Assembly (NCBI GenBank): GCA_009773355.1
Contig: WRPG01000054.1
Coordinates: forward strand, 1-36,005
Reading direction: 5' to 3'
Source: Limisphaerales bacterium
GTDB taxonomy: Bacteria; Verrucomicrobiota; Verrucomicrobiia; Limisphaerales; SXTU01
DNA: 36,005 nucleotides
This document shows, piece after piece, positions 31,483 to 36,005 of this stretch. Numbering within the stretch: position 1 is the stretch's first letter; every line of letters begins with the position of its first letter. The notes beneath the pieces are model-generated. The model was not told the origin of the DNA. It saw nothing but the letters and a program-made list of their open reading frames with translations, and did no database searches. The position numbers and the translations under genes are program-made.

Positions 31483-32879
31483 ACCCCATGAACTCGTCCA
31501 TTTTCACCCGCCGCGATTTCCTTCACCGCACCGCCGCCGGTTTCGGCATGGTGGGCTTGTCGGGCCTGCTCGGCTCGCGCGCGTTCGGCGAGGGCGCGAC
31601 GCGGCAGACGCATTTCGCGCCCAAGGCCAAGCGGGTCATTTTCCTCTTCCTCAATGGCGGACCGTCGCATGTGGACACGTTCGACCCGAAGCCGGCGCTC
31701 AAGACGCACGAGGGCCAGCAGCCGTCCGGCGAGCTTTACCGGAAATACAAGGGCACCGGCTTCGTGCCGTCGCCGCTGAACTTCGCGAAGCATGGGCGCA
31801 GCGGCATCGAGGTGAGTGAGTCGTTGCCGCATCTGGCCAGCGTGATTGACGACTGCTGCGTCATCCGCTCGATGAAGACCGACGTGCCGAACCACGAGCC
31901 GGGCCTGCTGATGATGAACACCGGCAACCTCCAGCCCATCCGTCCGTCGCTCGGTTCGTGGGCGCTCTACGGGCTGGGCACGGAGAATGAGAACCTGCCC
32001 GGCTACGTCGTCCTGCGGCCTTCGCCCAAAATCGTCGTGGGCCCGGCCTTGTGGAGCAACAGCTTCCTGCCCGCCGAGTTTCAGGCGACCAGTGTGGTCA
32101 CGGAGAACATGCAGGTGGACAAGTTGGTGGCCAACATCAAGAACGCGAAGCTCTCGCCCACGGAGCAGCGCGAGCAACTCGACTTGCTCGCCACTTTGAA
32201 CAAGCTGCATCTCAAGGCGCGCGGCAACGACGGAGAACTCGACGGGCAAATCAAGGCGATGGAGACAGCCTTCGCGATGCAGAAGCGTGCGATGCAGACC
32301 TTCGACATCTCGCGCGAGCCGGCCTACGTGCGCGAGATGTATGGCGAGACGGCGTTCGCGCGCTCGTGTTTGCTGGCGCGGCGATTGGTCGAGGACGGCG
32401 TGCGCTTCGTCTCGATTTACTACACCAGCAACGGCAGCAACCAGCCGTGGGACACGCACTCGAACCACGATGACGGCCACAAGAAGCTCTGCGCCGACGC
32501 GGACAAGGCCGCCGCCGCGCTCATCCTCGACTTGAAGCGCCGGGGATTGCTCGACGACACCTTGGTTCTCTTCGGTGGCGAGTTCGGTCGCACTCCTTAC
32601 GCGCAAGTGCAGGAGAAGGCCAAGCACGGTCGCGACCATCATCACACGGCGTTCAGCTACCTGCTGGCGGGCGGCGGCGTGAAGGGCGGGATGACTTACG
32701 GCACGAGCGACGAGCTGGGCATGAACGCTCAGGACAACCCCGTCCACGTCCACGACCTGCATGCGACCATCCTGCATCTGCTCGGCCTCGACCACGAGCG
32801 GCTGACTTACCGCTACTCCGGGCGTGACTTCCGGCTGACGGATGTCTCCGGGAACGTGGTGCGGGACATCATTGCGTGA
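31479..32879 (+). CDS. DUF1501 family protein, Tat-exported
   Basis: A 466-residue DUF1501 protein, second of three in the window. Tat signal FTRRDFLHRTAAGFGMVGLS, then FAPKAKRVIFLFLNGGPSHVDTFDPKP. Family motifs: QPWDTHSNHDDGH, LVLFGGEFGRTPY, GRDHHHTAFSYLLAGGGVKG and [14 protein letters not shown]. It is closely similar in its ends to the protein at 16668-18092 and is partnered with the PSD1-type protein at 28609-30465 through three small genes. The start at 31479 overlaps the preceding stop; ATG 31488 is an alternative. Exported and folded before export, hence probably cofactor- or metal-containing; the reaction is unknown. Confidence 0.95.
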   Translation: MNPMNSSIFTRRDFLHRTAAGFGMVGLSGLLGSRAFGEGATRQTHFAPKAKRVIFLFLNGGPSHVDTFDPKPALKTHEGQQPSGELYRKYKGTGFVPSPLNFAKHGRSGIEVSESLPHLASVIDDCCVIRSMKTDVPNHEPGLLMMNTGNLQPIRPSLGSWALYGLGTENENLPGYVVLRPSPKIVVGPALWSNSFLPAEFQATSVVTENMQVDKLVANIKNAKLSPTEQREQLDLLATLNKLHLKARGNDGELDGQIKAMETAFAMQKRAMQTFDISREPAYVREMYGETAFARSCLLARRLVEDGVRFVSIYYTSNGSNQPWDTHSNHDDGHKKLCADADKAAAALILDLKRRGLLDDTLVLFGGEFGRTPYAQVQEKAKHGRDHHHTAFSYLLAGGGVKGGMTYGTSDELGMNAQDNPVHVHDLHATILHLLGLDHERLTYRYSGRDFRLTDVSGNVVRDIIA

Positions 32880-32909
32880 CCAACGGACGCGCCCGGCGCG
32901 GCCCAACCG

Positions 32910-34466
32910 TCACCCCTCCTTCCGGTAACTCGCCACCACCCATTCGCTCAGCACTTGCTCCGGCGCGGCCACGGCATCGGCGTCGAGGGTGAATTCCTTC
33001 CGGCCGGTGTTGCCGGCGATGAGCTTCAGGCCGAACTGGAAGTCCTTGAACTTCTGCCCGCAGAGGTCGCGCACGGAGAGCTGCTTCTCCAGCGCCTCGG
33101 CGATGAGTGCGTCCGCCGCCGTGTCGGTGAAGCGCAGGGCGAGGAAGTGCTCCTTGGCGAAGCGCTCCCCGTAGTCGTGGACGAGCTGCCGCATGACGAC
33201 GCGTTCCTCATTCGCGTGCTCGGCGAGGAGCTGCCTCAGCGCGGCGGCGGGACGGTCCACCAACTCACGAGTCACGACGAAGCGTTTCACGTGCGTGCTG
33301 GGCAGCTCGAACTTGAAATCCCGCAGCGCTCGCTCACTCACCGTCATCAGGCCGCGCGCGCCGGTCTTCTCCTCGCCCGCGCGTTCGGCGATGCGCCGCA
33401 GGCCATCATCGTGGAAGAGCACCTCGATGCCGTAGGCGGCGAAGTCCTGCTCGTATTGGCGGATGATGCTGCCCTCGCTGGTCTTGAGGATGTGGAAGAG
33501 GTCGTCCACCGCGAGCGGCTGGCACACAACGCGCACGGGGAGGCGGCCAATGAACTCCGGCTCGAAACCGAAGTCAATGAAGTCGCGCGTCTGCGTGTCG
33601 CCCAGCACGCTCACGGCGTCGGCAGCGGAGTGGGGCTTGGCGGCGAAGCCGATGGTCGCCTCGCGCAGGCGCTTGCGGACGATCTTGTCCAGCCCGTCGA
33701 ACGCGCCACTGACGACGAAGAGGATGTGCTTGGTGTTGATGGTGGCGGGGCCTTTCTTGCCGCCGCGCTGCGCCTCCATCATCGCCTGAATCTGCGCCGC
33801 CATGTCCTGCGGCGAACGCGCGGGCACCTCGGTTTCCTCCATCAATTTGAGCAAGTTCGTCTGCACGCCGCGCCCGCTCACGTCGCGCCCGGACGAGTTC
33901 GGCGCGCTGGCGAGTTTGTCAATCTCGTCAATGTAGATGATGCCGTGCTGGGCGCGGGCGATGTCGCCGTCCGCGCGGCGGACCAGCTCGCGCACGATGT
34001 CCTCCACGTCGCCGCCCACGTAGCCGGTCTCGCTGAACTTGGTCGCGTCGGCCTTCACGAAGGGCACGCCAATGAGGTCCGCCATGCTGCGGACGAGGTA
34101 GGTTTTCCCGACGCCGGTGGGTCCGAGCAGGATGATGTTCTGCTTGGTGTAGTTGGGCATCGCCTTGCCCGCGAGCGCGGCCTGGACGGCGTGGTAGTGG
34201 TCGCACAGGGCGACGCTGAGAACCTTCTTCGCCTCGTCCTGCTGGATGACAAAGCGGTCGAGGTGCGCCTTGACATCGCGCGGCTTGCGCTGGAACTGGA
34301 ACGCGGCGTCGGCCGCGTCGCCGGAAGTGGGTTCCACACTGCGATCAAAGTTCGACTGAGCGTCGCCCGTGGCGGGGGGCGGCACCTGAAGATGTCGCAT
34401 CAAGTCGTTGAGCCGCCGCTGGAATTCCTCGGGCGTGGGCTGGCTGCTGGCAAAGGCATCGCGCAT
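32910..34466 (-). CDS. ClpX-like AAA+ unfoldase lacking the zinc-binding domain
   Basis: A 518-residue AAA+ ATPase of the ClpX branch. Walker A GPTGVGKT (115-122), pore loop GYVG (148-151), Walker B IIYIDE (176-181), IGF loop (272-274), arginine finger in EFIGRLP (Arg308) and sensor 2 GARGL (369-373) are all present. The IGF tripeptide is the ClpP-docking motif of ClpX, so partnership with ClpP is likely. It differs from canonical ClpX in two ways: the N-terminal four-cysteine zinc domain that recruits adaptors is missing, replaced by about 60 residues without a Cys cluster, and the C-terminus extends about 115 residues beyond the usual end (from about 400). It is encoded divergently from a DUF1501 gene and has no clpP neighbour here, so it is probably a paralogue of the housekeeping ClpX. 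Confidence 0.92.
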   Translation of the reverse strand: MRDAFASSQPTPEEFQRRLNDLMRHLQVPPPATGDAQSNFDRSVEPTSGDAADAAFQFQRKPRDVKAHLDRFVIQQDEAKKVLSVALCDHYHAVQAALAGKAMPNYTKQNIILLGPTGVGKTYLVRSMADLIGVPFVKADATKFSETGYVGGDVEDIVRELVRRADGDIARAQHGIIYIDEIDKLASAPNSSGRDVSGRGVQTNLLKLMEETEVPARSPQDMAAQIQAMMEAQRGGKKGPATINTKHILFVVSGAFDGLDKIVRKRLREATIGFAAKPHSAADAVSVLGDTQTRDFIDFGFEPEFIGRLPVRVVCQPLAVDDLFHILKTSEGSIIRQYEQDFAAYGIEVLFHDDGLRRIAERAGEEKTGARGLMTVSERALRDFKFELPSTHVKRFVVTRELVDRPAAALRQLLAEHANEERVVMRQLVHDYGERFAKEHFLALRFTDTAADALIAEALEKQLSVRDLCGQKFKDFQFGLKLIAGNTGRKEFTLDADAVAAPEQVLSEWVVASYRKEG

Positions 34467-34575
34467 GGCGGCGATACGGTGGCACTGAGGGGCGGCTTTG
34501 CAAGCTGTAGGCGGCGGCGTGGTTGTGAATTTACCCCCCGTTGCCGCCCGTCCATCTCAGCGACGTTTTCATCAC

Positions 34576-35910
34576 ATGAGCCAGCCTCGATACAACTGCA
34601 ACGGCATCGGTCGCCGCGATTTCCTCCAGCTCGGACTGGGCGTGACGGCGGGGCTGGGCTTCACCGATCTGCTCCGCCTGCGCGCCAACGCGTCCGAGGC
34701 GGCGAAGTCCTCCGGCAAGCGCGTCAACGTCATCATGATCTGGCAGGACGGCGGGCCAAGCCATTACGAGAGCTTCGACCCGAAGCCGGACGCGCCGTCG
34801 GAGATTCGCGGGCAGTTCAAATCCATCACGACAAAGGTGCCGGGCATCCACTTCTCCGAGTGCGTGCCCGAGCTGGCGAAGGTCAACGACAAGTTCACCG
34901 TCCTGCGCTCGCTGGCGCACAAGGATCCCAATCACGGCGGCGGCAACCACTATCTGATGACCGGCGCGCCGACGCCGGTGCCCGTGGGCTGCGGCGCGTT
35001 CGTCACGTTCCATCCCTCCTTCGGCTCGGTGGTCTCCTACAAGCGCGGCGTGCAGAACGGCATCCCGCCCTACATGACCATGCCGAGCATGTCGCGCTCC
35101 GGCGGACCGAACTTCCTCGGGGCCGAGCACGCGCCCTTCGTCGTGGGCGGCTCGCCGCAGACGGCGGGCTTCAAGGTGCGCGACGTGGTGCTGCCGCCCG
35201 AAGTCAGCGAAGGCCGGGGCGTTTCACGTCAGGACTTGCGCAAGTCGCTCGACCGGCTTGCGCGCATCACGGACGCGGCGGCGGAAGACCCGACCGTCGG
35301 TTTCGACAAGTTTTACGAGCAGGGCGTGGACCTCATCACCAGCCCGCAGGCGCAGGCGGCCTTCGACATCGGCAAGGAGCCGGAGAAAACCCGCGAGCTG
35401 TATGGCATGAACGACTTCGGCCAGCGCTGCCTGCTCGCGCGCCGGCTCGTCGAGGCAGGCGTGTCGTGGGTGACGGTCTACAGCGGCGGCTGGGATCATC
35501 ACACGAAGATTTTCGAGACGCTCAAGGGCCAGCAGGGCGTGAACTTCGACAAGGGCGTGGCCGCGCTGATCGCCGACCTTGATCGGCGCGGTTCCTTGGA
35601 GAACACGCTCGTGCTTGCGCTGGGCGAGTTTGGCCGGACGCCGAAGGTGAACAAGGACTCCGGCCGCGATCACTGGCCGTTCGCCATGAGCGTGCTGTGC
35701 GCGGGCGCGGGCGTGCCGCGTGGCACGGTCATCGGCGCGACCGACCCGAAGGGCTACTACGCCGCCGACAACGTGTATGCGCCCGAGGACTTCGCCACCA
35801 CGCTCTACACGAAGCTGGGCATTGACCCGCATCAGGTGCTCCACACCAACACGGGCCGCCCGGCCCAGTTGGTGAACGGCGGCCGCCCGATCAAGGAACT
35901 GTTCGCCTAA
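34576..35910 (+). CDS. DUF1501 family protein, Tat-exported, divergent type
   Basis: A 444-residue DUF1501 protein. Tat signal GIGRRDFLQLGLGVTAGLGF (residues 11-30), then KRVNVIMIWQDGGPSHYESFDPKP. Family motifs: GGWDHHTKIFE, LVLALGEFGRTPKV, GRDHWPFAMSVLCAGAGV and, at the end, NGGRPIKELFA. It differs from the other two DUF1501 proteins in the window at its C-terminus (no [13 protein letters not shown] end) and in its middle region, so it belongs to another subgroup of the family. It has no PSD1-type partner directly adjacent in the window. The start is ATG 34576, with the RR motif about 12 residues in. Confidence 0.95.
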   Translation: MSQPRYNCNGIGRRDFLQLGLGVTAGLGFTDLLRLRANASEAAKSSGKRVNVIMIWQDGGPSHYESFDPKPDAPSEIRGQFKSITTKVPGIHFSECVPELAKVNDKFTVLRSLAHKDPNHGGGNHYLMTGAPTPVPVGCGAFVTFHPSFGSVVSYKRGVQNGIPPYMTMPSMSRSGGPNFLGAEHAPFVVGGSPQTAGFKVRDVVLPPEVSEGRGVSRQDLRKSLDRLARITDAAAEDPTVGFDKFYEQGVDLITSPQAQAAFDIGKEPEKTRELYGMNDFGQRCLLARRLVEAGVSWVTVYSGGWDHHTKIFETLKGQQGVNFDKGVAALIADLDRRGSLENTLVLALGEFGRTPKVNKDSGRDHWPFAMSVLCAGAGVPRGTVIGATDPKGYYAADNVYAPEDFATTLYTKLGIDPHQVLHTNTGRPAQLVNGGRPIKELFA

Positions 35911-35985
35911 GGAAACGCTGATTTAAGCCATCGGGTTTCGATTTGTTGCAGACGGCGCGGCGGGCGTTTTCTAAACTGCCTGACA

Positions 35986-36005
35986 TGACCCACCAGACCA
36001 GTTTC
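35986..36005 (+). CDS. Possible start of a further gene, cut by the window edge
   Basis: An ATG at 35986 opens a frame (MTHQTSF) that runs off the window. A TAAACT hexamer (35972-35977) just upstream could be a -10 element, but no -35 at the right spacing was found. Seven codons are not enough to identify a product, or to be sure that this is a gene. Confidence 0.3.

Noticed and set aside
32955-35582. Long open frame antisense to the ClpX-like gene and continuing into the DUF1501 region
   Set aside because: It spans two divergent genes with excellent family motifs on other frames, and its composition is that of a GC-rich shadow.

Overview
The window is GC-rich and gene-dense, and it most likely comes from a Verrucomicrobiota genome (Pedosphaera/Limisphaerales-like). 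A planctomycete is the main alternative. The inference rests on the protein families present: two DUF1549/DUF1553 (PSD1-type) proteins, three Tat-exported DUF1501 proteins, a PVC-type CxxCH heme-binding dehydrogenase-like protein, Tat-exported sugar isomerase and SMP-30 proteins, and many short palindromic interspersed repeats. No rRNA, tRNA, CRISPR array, phage gene or transposase gene was seen.

Layout. 1-68: 5' end of a Rossmann-fold oxidoreductase (-). 178-3990: orphan hybrid histidine kinase with several PAS domains (-). 4368-5849: APC amino-acid permease (+). 5907-11199 (-): run of MFS transporter, TIGR04282/DUF2064 transferase, Gfo/Idh/MocA oxidoreductase, Tat-exported sugar isomerase/epimerase and a conserved protein of unknown function. 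11347-12564: Tat-exported SMP-30/gluconolactonase-like protein (+). 12645-28377 (-): long co-directional run, in transcription order IclR regulator, RbsB-like lipoprotein, shikimate-dehydrogenase family protein, mutarotase-like exported protein, RbsC-like permease with an extra N-terminal domain, giant PSD1-type cytochrome, DUF1501 protein, PVC heme protein, polytopic GT-C-like membrane protein. 28609-32879 (+): second PSD1/DUF1501 set with three small proteins between the two partners. 32910-34466 (-): ClpX-like AAA+ unfoldase. 34576-35910 (+): third DUF1501 protein. 35986 to the edge: possible start of another gene.

The theme is uptake and extracytoplasmic oxidation or modification of carbohydrates or polyols. 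A sugar-type binding protein and permease sit with predicted exported sugar-active enzymes and heme proteins under an IclR-type regulator. No ABC ATPase is encoded here, and the substrate cannot be read from the sequence.

The most unusual feature is a set of unrelated short palindromic elements (about 65-165 bp). Several consist of two inward-facing hairpins forming a larger inverted repeat. They fill many operon gaps, abut or supply stop codons, and occur at five places inside one open reading frame (18082-22602), where they are translated as apparent linker peptides. The arrangement resembles the in-frame Rickettsia palindromic elements and is the best candidate here for something undescribed.
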